This document shows positions 7,769 to 16,270 of a DNA stretch of 43,303 nucleotides, in pieces. The notes under the pieces were generated by a model. The model had not been told where the DNA came from. It ran no database searches and saw only the letters and a list, made by a program, of their open reading frames with translations. Numbering within the stretch: position 1 is the stretch's first letter; each line of letters opens with the position of its first letter. The position numbers and the translations under genes were made by a program. Source of the DNA: CAZDAW01 sp964503685 (lineage in GTDB: Bacteria; Chloroflexota; Anaerolineae; Anaerolineales; Anaerolineaceae). The stretch is from assembly GCA_964503685.1 (NCBI GenBank), contig CAZDAW010000021.1, positions 1 through 43,303 of the forward strand. The letters are read 5' to 3'.

Positions 7769-8793
7769 TGAACCTCAATCGCTTTTTCCAAAAACGCACC
7801 CTGTTCCTGCTGATAGCCTTCATTCTGGCAGCTCTGGTTCCCCTGATATTTAAAACAAACCAGTATGCCATGGTGCTGGTTACCACTGTTTTGCTTTATG
7901 CCACGCTGGCGTCTGCCTGGAATATCATCGGCGGTATGGGCGGCCAACTGGATCTGGCTGCTGGCGCTTATGTCGGCTTAGGGGCCTTTACGACCGGCAC
8001 CCTTTTAATGCGCTGGGATATCACACCCTGGATCGGTATGTTCGCCAGCGGCGCGGTAGCAGCAGCTTTTGCAGTATTGATCGGATATCCATTATTCCGG
8101 TTCAAGGTGAAGGAGCTCTGGTACGCGCTTACCTCGTCTGCCCTTGTTGAAGTGTTGCGGGTGCTTTTTTTGATGTGGGATGAGGTAGGCGGCCCGACCG
8201 AAAAGTATTTACCGGTCGATACATGGTCATGGTATCATCTGCGCTTCAATACTTATATGCCCTACTTTTATATCATTTTGGGTTTATTGGTAATCACCCT
8301 TTTTATCAATTACCGTATTCGCAATACAAAGTTAGGGTATTCATTGCTGGCATTGGGGGAAGATGAAGACGCTGCTGAGGTTCTTGGCGTTGCTGCCCAA
8401 ACGAACAAGTTAAAGGCCCTGGTGATCTATGCGTTTATTGTTGGAATGGTCGGCGGCTTATACGCCTGTATCTATGGTTTTTTGCATCCAACCTTCTTCT
8501 CTACAGAGATGAGCACTGAGGTAGCCATTCTCGGTATAGTGGGCGGAATGGGTATCACCTTTGGGCCGGTTTTGGCGGCGATTTTCCTGGTCAGCTTCCG
8601 CGAATACCTGCGCGCCACCCTGGGAGGATCGCTCGAAGGTTTATACCTGGTCGCTTATGCGCTGATACTCATTCTGGTTGTGTTATTCCAGCCGCGCGGT
8701 ATTGCTCCGATGTTGCAAAACATTTTTGAGCGGATCAAATCTTATTTTGGAGGTAGAAAAAATGCAGCCTCAGCCGATGTTAAAAGTAATTGA
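7765..8793 (+). CDS. livM: Branched-chain-type ABC transporter permease
   Basis: A 342-residue permease of the LivM family. Conserved features are SAWNIIGGMGGQLDLAAGAYVGLGA after the first helices (given here as motif region about 50-75), the coupling loop GYSLLALGEDEDAAEVLGV around residue 190-210, and IVGGMGITFGPVLAA near residue 260. It overlaps livH by 4 bp at the ATGA junction, and its last 32 bp overlap the start of livG. It pairs with LivH to form the membrane channel. Confidence 0.92.
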   Translation: MMNLNRFFQKRTLFLLIAFILAALVPLIFKTNQYAMVLVTTVLLYATLASAWNIIGGMGGQLDLAAGAYVGLGAFTTGTLLMRWDITPWIGMFASGAVAAAFAVLIGYPLFRFKVKELWYALTSSALVEVLRVLFLMWDEVGGPTEKYLPVDTWSWYHLRFNTYMPYFYIILGLLVITLFINYRIRNTKLGYSLLALGEDEDAAEVLGVAAQTNKLKALVIYAFIVGMVGGLYACIYGFLHPTFFSTEMSTEVAILGIVGGMGITFGPVLAAIFLVSFREYLRATLGGSLEGLYLVAYALILILVVLFQPRGIAPMLQNIFERIKSYFGGRKNAASADVKSN

Positions 8794-9496
8794 TCTAACA
8801 ATGAAATTTGGCGATCTGGTTGCTGTCAATAATGTCAGCATTGAAGTCTACCCGGGTGAGATCGTTGGACTTATTGGACCGAATGGCGCTGGCAAGACGA
8901 CCCTTTTCAATGCAATCACGGGTATTTATCAGGCTACGGCCGGTAAAGTGCTTTTTAAGGACACTGATATAACCAGGCTGCTTCCACACAAGATATGTCT
9001 TTTAGGCATGTCGCGGACATTTCAAGTTACGCGGGCTTTTGCTCACATGACGGTTGAGGATGCCGTCCGCGTTGGGGCGTATAACCGCTGCAATGAAAGA
9101 ACAGTTCTTGCCAAAGTGGATGATGTCGTTAATTTTTGCGAGCTGAAGGATATTCGTAAAAAGATGTGCGGCGACCTGGGATTGGCTCCTTTGCGGCGGG
9201 TTGAACTGGCAAGAGCGCTGGCGACAGACCCGGATATTTTGCTGTTAGATGAGGCAGGCGCCGGTTTAAACAATAAGGAATTGGCCGGTTTCATGGATCT
9301 TTTGCGGACGCTCAATCACGAGCGCAAGATTACACTCTGCGTTGTTGAACACGTGATGCAAATGGTGATGGGTATTTGCCAGCGTATTTTTGTGCTCGAC
9401 TCTGGCGAATTGATTGCAACCGGAAACCCGAGTGAAATTTCCAATAATGAGAAAGTGATTGAAGCTTATCTCGGAAAGCGAGCGCTGCCATGCTAA
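8762..9496 (+). CDS. livG: Branched-chain-type ABC transporter ATPase, LivG-like, with atypical signature motif
   Basis: A 244-residue ABC ATPase. The start at 8762 is chosen because GGAGG lies 7 bp upstream and the N terminus MQPQPMLKVIDLTMKFG fits the family; a longer frame from 8678 would only read through livM. Walker A is GPNGAGKTTLFNA, and Walker B with catalytic Glu is ILLLDEAGAGL. The ABC signature, normally like LPYGQQRRLEIARAL in LivG, reads LGLAPLRRVELARAL here, losing the usual Gly and Gln. The C-terminal VVEHVMQMVMGICQRIFVLDSGE is typical. It energises uptake together with LivF. The degenerate signature implies an asymmetric ATPase pair, or a sequence error, although the frame is intact. 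Confidence 0.9.
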   Translation: MQPQPMLKVIDLTMKFGDLVAVNNVSIEVYPGEIVGLIGPNGAGKTTLFNAITGIYQATAGKVLFKDTDITRLLPHKICLLGMSRTFQVTRAFAHMTVEDAVRVGAYNRCNERTVLAKVDDVVNFCELKDIRKKMCGDLGLAPLRRVELARALATDPDILLLDEAGAGLNNKELAGFMDLLRTLNHERKITLCVVEHVMQMVMGICQRIFVLDSGELIATGNPSEISNNEKVIEAYLGKRALPC

Positions 9497-10191
9497 AAGT
9501 TACCCAACTCAATTCAGGATACGGGAAAGTACCCATCCTCGTAGATATTGACATCAATGTTGAAGAACACGAGACAGTAACTGTGATTGGGCCAAATGGC
9601 GCCGGCAAGAGTACTTTGTTAAAAACCATTGTTGGTCTGGTCAAACCAACTTCGGGCAGCATCGAATTGGGTGGGAAATCCATTCAGGGTATGTCTCCGG
9701 ATAATGTTGTGCGCCAGGGAATCTCCTACGTTCCTGAGGGAGGTCGGCCTTTTCCAAACATGACGGTGATGGACAATTTACGAATGGGCGCTTATACCAA
9801 GCGCGAGAATCTGAAGAATGGCGTATTGGATGAAATGTTTGAACTTTTCCCGATATTGAAACAGCGCGCCAATCAGTACGCGCGCACGCTCAGCGGTGGA
9901 GAACGTCAGATGCTGGCAATTGCACGCGGGCTGGTTGCGAGGCCCAAACTGCTGATGCTGGATGAACCTTCACTGGGCGTCGCGCCAAAACTCGTCGATG
10001 AGATTTACGATAAGATACTCAAATTGAAAGAATCCGGGTTGACGGTATTACTGGTCGAGCAGAATATCAGTTATGCTCTGGAACTGGCCGATCGCGGCTA
10101 TGTTTTGGAGAATGGGCATATTATTCAACAAGGAAATTGCAAGGAACTCTCTTCGAGTGAACATATAAAGAAGGCCTACCTCGGACTATAA
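9490..10191 (+). CDS. livF: Branched-chain-type ABC transporter ATPase, LivF-like
   Basis: A 233-residue ABC ATPase with canonical motifs: Walker A GPNGAGKSTLLKT, signature LSGGERQMLAIARGL, Walker B LLMLDEPSLGVAP, and the switch-region VLLVEQNISYALELADRGY. The length is normal for LivF. It overlaps the end of livG by 7 bp and completes the K-H-M-G-F importer. Its stop codon overlaps a possible upstream ATG of the next aminotransferase, so the aminotransferase is probably co-transcribed with the transporter. Confidence 0.94.
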   Translation: MLKVTQLNSGYGKVPILVDIDINVEEHETVTVIGPNGAGKSTLLKTIVGLVKPTSGSIELGGKSIQGMSPDNVVRQGISYVPEGGRPFPNMTVMDNLRMGAYTKRENLKNGVLDEMFELFPILKQRANQYARTLSGGERQMLAIARGLVARPKLLMLDEPSLGVAPKLVDEIYDKILKLKESGLTVLLVEQNISYALELADRGYVLENGHIIQQGNCKELSSSEHIKKAYLGL

Positions 10192-10226
10192 TGACTTACA
10201 TCAAAGAAACCGATGGAGAGGAAAAA

Positions 10227-11321
10227 ATGATCATGTCTGAACCAATCATCAAGTTTACCCGCGGTGTGCCTGCGATAGAGAGTTTTAACGCTGGCCAACT
10301 TTCTGAATGCGCGAAGTCGGCGATGGAAAAGTATTGCGATGTTGTTATGCAATACGGCCCTGCCGGCGGCTTTCCTCCTCTGCGTTCGTGGATCGCAAAA
10401 GAAGCCGGCGTCAGTGAAAATTGCGTCATTATCGGTCAGGGATCTCTTCAACTTCAAGATATGCTCGCCAGGTTACTCTTTCAAAATGGCGACCTGGTAT
10501 ATGTTGAGGAACCCACTTACGACCGCGCGGCAACAGTCCTTCGCCGGGCGGGGGCAAAGATCACTGGTTTTCGGGTTGCAGATGACGGGGTGGATGTAGA
10601 TGCCGTGGAAGCCCACTTACGCAAAGGCGAGAAACCCAGACTTTTTTATATCATTCCTGATTTTCAGAACCCGAGCGGCGTTGTAATGTCACTGGATAAG
10701 CGGAAGCGAATTGCCGCTCTGGCAGAGCAATATGGTTTCTATATTGTTGAAGATGTGCCCTATCGCAAACTGCGTTATTCTGGGGAAGAATGCCAGACGT
10801 TATTTGATCTTTCTCCTGACCGCGTTGTGCAGATGTCATCCTTCAGTAAGTTGATCGGGCCGGGCCTGCGGGTGGGTTATGCCATTGCGCCAGAATCGCT
10901 GGCTGAAAAGTTGTGTAAATATGCCGAAGACACTTACATCAACGCCAGTTATTTAACGCATGCCATTGTTTATGAGTTTATAGAAAGAGACTGGTTCCTG
11001 CCCAATCTGGCGGCGTTGAAAGCGCTTTACGCGCCGCGCCTGGCGACAATTTTGAAATCATTGGAAGAGAACATGGGAGACCTTGCAACCTGGCAAAAAC
11101 CAGAAGGGGGGTTCTTTGTCGGAATGACCATCAAAGCAGAAGTCAACGCTGATCAATTACTTGAGCGCGCCAAAGCTGCCAATCTGCAATTAACAAATGG
11201 GCGCGGCTTTTTTGTCAACGGCGGCGGTGATAATTTCGTTCGCCTGCCCTTCTGCGCCCTGAAACCCGATGAAATCAAATCGGGGATTGCCCGCCTGGCG
11301 GAGGTTATCAAATCATTATGA
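10227..11321 (+). CDS. PLP-dependent aminotransferase, class I/II (2-aminoadipate/LysN-like)
   Basis: A 364-residue fold-type I aminotransferase. The start at 10227 is preferred because GGAGAGG lies 5 bp upstream; an in-frame ATG at 10191 overlaps the livF stop but adds residues not expected for the family. Visible motifs are FTRGVPAIESF, QYGPAGGFPPLRSWIA, the NPSG loop, VEDVPYRKLRY, and the PLP lysine in SSFSKLIGPGLRVGY. Relatives act on 2-aminoadipate, aromatic, branched-chain or other amino acids. No DNA-binding domain is present, so it is an enzyme and not a MocR regulator. Its position directly behind the Liv operon suggests it transaminates the imported compound. Confidence 0.88.
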   Translation: MIMSEPIIKFTRGVPAIESFNAGQLSECAKSAMEKYCDVVMQYGPAGGFPPLRSWIAKEAGVSENCVIIGQGSLQLQDMLARLLFQNGDLVYVEEPTYDRAATVLRRAGAKITGFRVADDGVDVDAVEAHLRKGEKPRLFYIIPDFQNPSGVVMSLDKRKRIAALAEQYGFYIVEDVPYRKLRYSGEECQTLFDLSPDRVVQMSSFSKLIGPGLRVGYAIAPESLAEKLCKYAEDTYINASYLTHAIVYEFIERDWFLPNLAALKALYAPRLATILKSLEENMGDLATWQKPEGGFFVGMTIKAEVNADQLLERAKAANLQLTNGRGFFVNGGGDNFVRLPFCALKPDEIKSGIARLAEVIKSL

Positions 11322-11398
11322 TATCTGTTCCAGCAACGTTTTAGAATTTTGGATGAGTGAATTTTTAATCGCAAAAACATAAACTCAAGGAGTTATCT

Positions 11399-12331
11399 AT
11401 GGTAAAAGATTTAAAAGGCAAAGATATCTTACATGGTGGACAGTTCAGCCGGGACCAACTGGAAGGTATCATGGAAATTACGGATGCCTTTCGCAAGCGC
11501 CTGGAAAAAGAACGTTCGTTGGATTTGTTGAAAGGGTATGTGTTGGGGGCGATATTTTTCGAACCGAGCACGCGCACCCGTCTTTCATTCGAGACAGCGA
11601 TGCACCGCCTGGGCGGCAGCGTTGTTGGTTTCTCCTCTGCCGAATCGACATCGGTCGCCAAGGGCGAAACGCTGGCTGATACTATTCATACGGTTGATCA
11701 GTATGTTGATGTCATTGCGATGCGCCACCCGGCGATTGGTTCGGCAGCGCAGGCGGCTGAAGTTGCCGATGCCCCGGTCATTAACGGGGGCGACGGCGCC
11801 GGTCAACACCCCACTCAGGCGCTGCTTGATCTTTATACCATCCGCTCTGAATGTGGGGGAGTGGATGGAAAAACAATCGTTCTATGCGGCGACTTGAAGA
11901 ATGGGCGCACTGTCCATTCAGGTGTTGAAATCTATAAGCACTTTAAATGTAAGCTGGTTTTTGTTGCTCCGGATGCGCTAAAAATGCCGGTTGAAGTCAC
12001 CGACTCATTAAGGAAAGCGGGCGTCGCTTTTGAAGAAACTACCGATCTTGCCGGCGCGTTGAAGAGCGCTGATGTGTTATACATGACCCGGATCCAGAAA
12101 GAACGCTTTGCCGATCCTGCTGAGTATGAAAAGCTTAAAGGTAGCTATATTCTGACTCGCGAAATGGTAGAAAAAATCAATCCGCGTCTCACAACGCTTC
12201 ATCCTTTACCCCGCGTCAACGAGATTACCACGGATGTAGATACATTGCCTGGCGCGGCGTATTTCCGTCAGGCGAAAAACGGCGTCTATACACGAATGGC
12301 GTTGCTGGCCCTTGTGATGGGAAAGGTTTAA
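11399..12331 (+). CDS. pyrB: Aspartate carbamoyltransferase-type catalytic chain
   Basis: A 310-residue transcarbamoylase of PyrB length. The carbamoyl-phosphate loop is FFEPSTRTRLSFE (S57, T58, R59, T60, R61), the 80s loop is STSVAKGETL, and H137 lies in GQHPTQALLD. The aspartate-side motifs TRIQKERF and HPLPRVNEI are all ATCase-type and not ornithine-type. AAGGAG precedes the ATG. PyrB makes N-carbamoyl-aspartate from aspartate and carbamoyl phosphate in pyrimidine synthesis. No pyrI, pyrC or other pyr genes adjoin it, and it opens a run of Mo-hydroxylase, amidinohydrolase and hydantoinase genes, where carbamoyltransferases such as YgeW also occur. Either the normal biosynthetic role or a catabolic carbamoyl-recovery role is possible. 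Confidence 0.88.
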   Translation: MVKDLKGKDILHGGQFSRDQLEGIMEITDAFRKRLEKERSLDLLKGYVLGAIFFEPSTRTRLSFETAMHRLGGSVVGFSSAESTSVAKGETLADTIHTVDQYVDVIAMRHPAIGSAAQAAEVADAPVINGGDGAGQHPTQALLDLYTIRSECGGVDGKTIVLCGDLKNGRTVHSGVEIYKHFKCKLVFVAPDALKMPVEVTDSLRKAGVAFEETTDLAGALKSADVLYMTRIQKERFADPAEYEKLKGSYILTREMVEKINPRLTTLHPLPRVNEITTDVDTLPGAAYFRQAKNGVYTRMALLALVMGKV

Positions 12332-12451
12332 AGGTGTGGTTCTTGACCGTGGGAAGTTTGGAGCATCGTGATGATCGATTCAAGATAATATCTCCTTCTC
12401 CCAAATTGGTAATATTGGTTAAACCATAAATCGGTCCAGGAGTAGAAAGAT

Positions 12452-14794
12452 ATGGAAAAAACAGAACTGAATATAGTCGGCAAGGCGACGCCCCACAAGG
12501 CCGGTGTGGCGCGGGTCACCGGTCAAGAGGAGTATACGGTCGATTTTTCGCTGCCGCGTATGCTGTATGGCCGTTGTGTGAGCAGTCCATTTGCGCATGC
12601 AAAAATCAAGCATATTGATACCAGCGCCGCTGAAGCAATGGGCGCAGTCGTGATTACGTTCGATGATATCCCAAAAATTCGCTATAACGAACGAATTATT
12701 ACCGTTCCCTGGGCTCTGCACAAGGATCATTATGTTTTGGCCGATAAGGTGCGCCGGATGGGAGAAGCAGTTGCCGCAGTGGCCGCTGAAACCGAAGAGC
12801 TGGCTGAAAAGGCAGTCAGGGCTATCAAGGTTGAGTATGAGGTGTTGCCGGTTGTCAATGATCCGCTGGAAGCGATGAAACCTGGCGCACCCCAGCTTTA
12901 CGACACTGTTGAGTTTGGCGACAAAGAAATCAGGATCGAAAACAATATTGCCTGTACCCGAGATATTGAAGAGGGCGATGCTGAAAAGGCTTTTGCTGAA
13001 GCAGATATCGTCGTGAGCGGACAGTTTAAAACGCCCAAGGTTTATCATGCGCAAATGGAGACTAAATCGGTCGTTTGTCGCCCTGAACCGGATGGCGGTT
13101 TGACAGTCTGGCCGACCTGTCAATCGATTCACAATACACGGATCATTCTGGGTAAGATCTTTGGCATACCGTTGAGCAAGGTCAATGTCAAGCGGGTTAC
13201 GATCGGGGGAACGTTTGGTTCCAGCATTCAAATGAATTCGCCGACGACGATCTGTGCTGCACTGGCATTGAAAGCGCGCCGCCCCGTCAAGCTGACGTTG
13301 ACTCGCGAAGAAGATATGCACGACCATTCACGCTACCCGGCTCTCATCGATTTGAAGTTTGCTGCCAAAAAAGACGGCACATTGATAGGCGCGAAGATGC
13401 AGGTGATTTCTGATATTGGCGCGCATATCATCCAGGGGTATTCCTTTTTGGGTGTGTGCTGCGGTTGGATGGCTTCGCTTTATCAATTCAAGAATATCAG
13501 TTACAAAGGAATAGCAGTCTATACCAACAAGGCGCCGTCCTGCGCCATGCAGGGCTTTGGCAACCCGCAGGTCACTTTCGCTGTCGAGTCTCTAATTGAT
13601 GATCTGGCTGAAAAGCTGGGTATGGATCCCCTTGAATTAACATTGAAAAATTATGTAGGCTTGGGAAAACCCTTCTGGGGGCAAGGCCCGCAGGTGCGCT
13701 CGGTGGTTTTGAGCGACGGTGTGCCAGAGTTGATCAGGCGAGGCGCAGAAGCCATTGGTTGGAAAGATCGCAAGAAAGCCGGCAGCCAGACAGGACGCTT
13801 TGTGCGCGGTCTGGGGCATGCGCGCGGTTTTCATACATCCGGCGCGGGCGCGCCGCAGCCAAGCGACGTGATCGATTATTCCGGGGCGATTATCAAGGTG
13901 AACCAGGACGGCTCTGTGGATGTGATCTCAGCTTTGATGGATCACGGCGGCGGCACGCTGGAGGCGATGGCAAAACTGGTAGCCGAGACGTTGTGCGTCC
14001 CGTTGGATAAGGTGGATATTGCTCCAGCGGAAACCCGTTCCACGATCTATGATGTCACCACGCACGCCACCCGCGGCGTCTATGTGGGTTGCGGAGCGGC
14101 GGTCAAGGTTGCCCGACAGGTGCGCCAGGAATTGATCGAACACGCCGCAAATTACCTTAACACCATGCCCGATGCGATGACAATGCGGCTGGATGAAGAG
14201 CTTGGTCAGGGCGTCATCTATGCCCCCTCCATTCCCGGAAGAGAGATGACTGTTGCGGACGTAGCGACAAAGTTGTGGACTGAAAGCCGCAAGACGATCG
14301 CTTCGGTCGATAGCTACCGCGCCGTCAATTGCCCGCCGGCTTATGTGGATGTTTATCTCGATATCGAGGTTGATACCTGGACGGGAATTGTCAGGACACG
14401 TCATGCGGTGATGGGCAGCGACTGTGGGACGCTGGTTAACCCGGATATGGGGCGCGGACAGCTTGAAGGCGGTCTTTCACGCGGCATGGGTTATGCTCTT
14501 TCGGAGCAAATCGAATGGGATAAGGATGGACAATTGACTACTAAAGGATATTGGATTGACGCCAAGACGCCGGGCGTGATGGAAAGCCCTTACGTGGATA
14601 AATTTACCACTTTCTTTGCCAATACTTATGATCCCAGCGGCCCGTTTGGGGCTAAGGGAATCGGCGAGGCGGCGATGAACCCGGTGGCGGCTGCCTATGC
14701 CAATGCGATATACAACGCAATTGGCGTCCGTTTTTATGAACTGCCAATCACGCCTGAGAAAATTTTATCCGCATTGAAGGAGCGTGCAAAATGA
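12452..14794 (+). CDS. Xanthine dehydrogenase family, molybdopterin-binding large subunit (set 1)
   Basis: A 780-residue aldehyde oxidase/xanthine dehydrogenase large subunit. The N-terminal hammerhead domain starts GVARVTGQEEYTVDF. The Mo-binding domains follow, with the C-terminal GPFGAKGIGEAAMNP carrying the presumed catalytic base E739. Two usual landmarks are altered: the GGGFGGK turn is GGTFGSS (residues 252-258), and the AFRGFG loop is AMQGFG with Q367 where xanthine dehydrogenases have a substrate-binding Arg. AGGAGTAGAAAG precedes the ATG. Such enzymes hydroxylate N-heterocycles or aldehydes using water. The changes suggest a substrate other than xanthine. It is coupled by a 4-bp overlap to the fused FAD/iron-sulfur subunit, which should complete the enzyme. 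Confidence 0.9.
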   Translation: MEKTELNIVGKATPHKAGVARVTGQEEYTVDFSLPRMLYGRCVSSPFAHAKIKHIDTSAAEAMGAVVITFDDIPKIRYNERIITVPWALHKDHYVLADKVRRMGEAVAAVAAETEELAEKAVRAIKVEYEVLPVVNDPLEAMKPGAPQLYDTVEFGDKEIRIENNIACTRDIEEGDAEKAFAEADIVVSGQFKTPKVYHAQMETKSVVCRPEPDGGLTVWPTCQSIHNTRIILGKIFGIPLSKVNVKRVTIGGTFGSSIQMNSPTTICAALALKARRPVKLTLTREEDMHDHSRYPALIDLKFAAKKDGTLIGAKMQVISDIGAHIIQGYSFLGVCCGWMASLYQFKNISYKGIAVYTNKAPSCAMQGFGNPQVTFAVESLIDDLAEKLGMDPLELTLKNYVGLGKPFWGQGPQVRSVVLSDGVPELIRRGAEAIGWKDRKKAGSQTGRFVRGLGHARGFHTSGAGAPQPSDVIDYSGAIIKVNQDGSVDVISALMDHGGGTLEAMAKLVAETLCVPLDKVDIAPAETRSTIYDVTTHATRGVYVGCGAAVKVARQVRQELIEHAANYLNTMPDAMTMRLDEELGQGVIYAPSIPGREMTVADVATKLWTESRKTIASVDSYRAVNCPPAYVDVYLDIEVDTWTGIVRTRHAVMGSDCGTLVNPDMGRGQLEGGLSRGMGYALSEQIEWDKDGQLTTKGYWIDAKTPGVMESPYVDKFTTFFANTYDPSGPFGAKGIGEAAMNPVAAAYANAIYNAIGVRFYELPITPEKILSALKERAK

Positions 14795-16263
14795 CGGATA
14801 AACAGAAACTTCCAAATGAAATGACCAATTCGCATATTTTGGTGCAGTCTTTCGATTACCATGAACCGACCACGCTTGATGAAGCGATTGCCTTGAATGA
14901 TAAGTATGGAAGGCGGGCGCGGCTCATGGTGGGCGGCACCAACGTGTTGACGAATATGAAGATGGAGAAAGACGCCCCTGAGGTCATCATCAGCTTGAGT
15001 CGCGTCGCTGAACTGGACGGAATCAGCAAGCTGGAGAATGGAGGATTAAAGATTGGGGCAAATGTCACCATCCATGAAATCCGTCACGATTCTCTGGTCA
15101 ATGCGGCTTACCCGGCTCTGGCGGAAGCCTGCGCGGCGTTTGGCAGCACCCAGATTCAGATTATGGGAACGATCGGCGGGAATATCTGCAACGGTTCGCC
15201 AGCTTCAGATACTGTTCCGGCGCTTTTGGTGTTCGATGCGGTTTTGCTGCTGAAAAGCGCAAACGGCGAAAGGCAGTTACCCCTGGCAGATTTCCTGCTA
15301 GGCCCCGGAAAAACGGCTTTGAAAGAGGGCGAGATATTGAAAGCCGTTTTGCTGCCGCCGCAGCCGGTCGGTTCAGCAAGCACATTCCTCAAAATATCCC
15401 GCGTGGCGGCTGACCTGGCGAAAGCCAGTATTGCCGTCCAACTCGTGCGCGAAGGCGATACAATCAACGAGTGTCGTTTGGCAATGGGCTCGGTTGCGCC
15501 AACTGCGATTCGCATCCCAAAAGCTGAAGCCTATCTGAAAGGGAAGAAATATACCTCTGATTTGCTGGAAGAAGCAGGGAAGCTGGTTTCGGAGGCAATT
15601 TCCCCCATCGATGACATCCGCTCGACGGCCTGGTACCGTCGCCAGATTGCCGGCGCCATGACGGTGGATGCGATTAATAAAATTTGGGAAGGCGGTCATC
15701 TGGCATCTAAATCCTTTGCGGACAAGAAAATTGCCAGAGCGATAAAAACCAATACCAGCAGCCCACATCACATCGCTGCCGATGGGCGTCAGGAAGTGGC
15801 GCTCAGGATCAATGGCAAGGTTCATAAAGTTTGGGTGACTTCGCATGATTTATTACTTAATGTGCTGCGTGAGAATCTGGCGCTTACCGGGGCAAAATAT
15901 GGCTGCGGGTTGGGTGAATGCGGCGCCTGTACGGTGCTGTTGGACGGCCGGGCCGTCCTTTCCTGCTTGATTCTGGCGGCAGCCGTCGAAGGCCGGGAAA
16001 TTACAACGGTCGAAGGATTGCAGGAACCGGATGGTAAACTCGATCCTCTTCAGCAGGCTTTCATCGATGAGACGGGATTTCAATGTGGGTACTGTACGCC
16101 GGGTTTCTTGATGGCAACTAAATCCCTGCTGAATGAAATGACAAAACCGAGCGAAGATGATATCCGTGATTATCTGAAAGGCAATCGTTGCCGTTGCACT
16201 GGTTATGTCAGCATTGTGCGTTCGGTGATTAAAAGCGTTGAACTTTATAACAAAAAGAAATGA
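14791..16263 (+). CDS. Fused FAD-binding and [2Fe-2S] subunit of Mo-hydroxylase (set 1)
   Basis: A 490-residue fusion. Residues about 15-300 form a CoxM/XdhB-type FAD domain with MVGGTNVLTNMKM and MGTIGGNICNGSPASD. Residues about 330-490 form a CoxS-type iron-sulfur protein with the plant-type ferredoxin cluster motif GCGLGECGACTVLLDG and the helical second-cluster motifs FQCGYCTPGF and RCRCTGY. The order FAD then 2Fe-2S is opposite to the classic XdhA fusion (2Fe-2S first) but equals the gene order of the separate subunits just downstream, so a simple in-line fusion of coxM and coxS is inferred. It passes electrons from the Mo site through two clusters to FAD. The start overlaps the large-subunit stop by 4 bp. 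Confidence 0.93.
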   Translation: MTDKQKLPNEMTNSHILVQSFDYHEPTTLDEAIALNDKYGRRARLMVGGTNVLTNMKMEKDAPEVIISLSRVAELDGISKLENGGLKIGANVTIHEIRHDSLVNAAYPALAEACAAFGSTQIQIMGTIGGNICNGSPASDTVPALLVFDAVLLLKSANGERQLPLADFLLGPGKTALKEGEILKAVLLPPQPVGSASTFLKISRVAADLAKASIAVQLVREGDTINECRLAMGSVAPTAIRIPKAEAYLKGKKYTSDLLEEAGKLVSEAISPIDDIRSTAWYRRQIAGAMTVDAINKIWEGGHLASKSFADKKIARAIKTNTSSPHHIAADGRQEVALRINGKVHKVWVTSHDLLLNVLRENLALTGAKYGCGLGECGACTVLLDGRAVLSCLILAAAVEGREITTVEGLQEPDGKLDPLQQAFIDETGFQCGYCTPGFLMATKSLLNEMTKPSEDDIRDYLKGNRCRCTGYVSIVRSVIKSVELYNKKK

Positions 16264-16270
16264 GGAATTT

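Noticed and set aside
8678..8761. An upstream start that would lengthen LivG by 28 residues
   Set aside because: It lies within livM, gives residues unlike the family, and a GGAGG-preceded ATG at 8762 gives the normal N terminus.
12384..12389. GATAAT with an upstream TTGACC as promoter of the set 1 hydroxylase
   Set aside because: The two hexamers are 35 bp apart, which is incompatible with one sigma-70 promoter.
13928..14404. Long minus-strand frames inside the Mo-hydroxylase large subunit genes
   Set aside because: They are antisense shadows of a well-conserved coding frame and have no family resemblance or ribosome-binding site.
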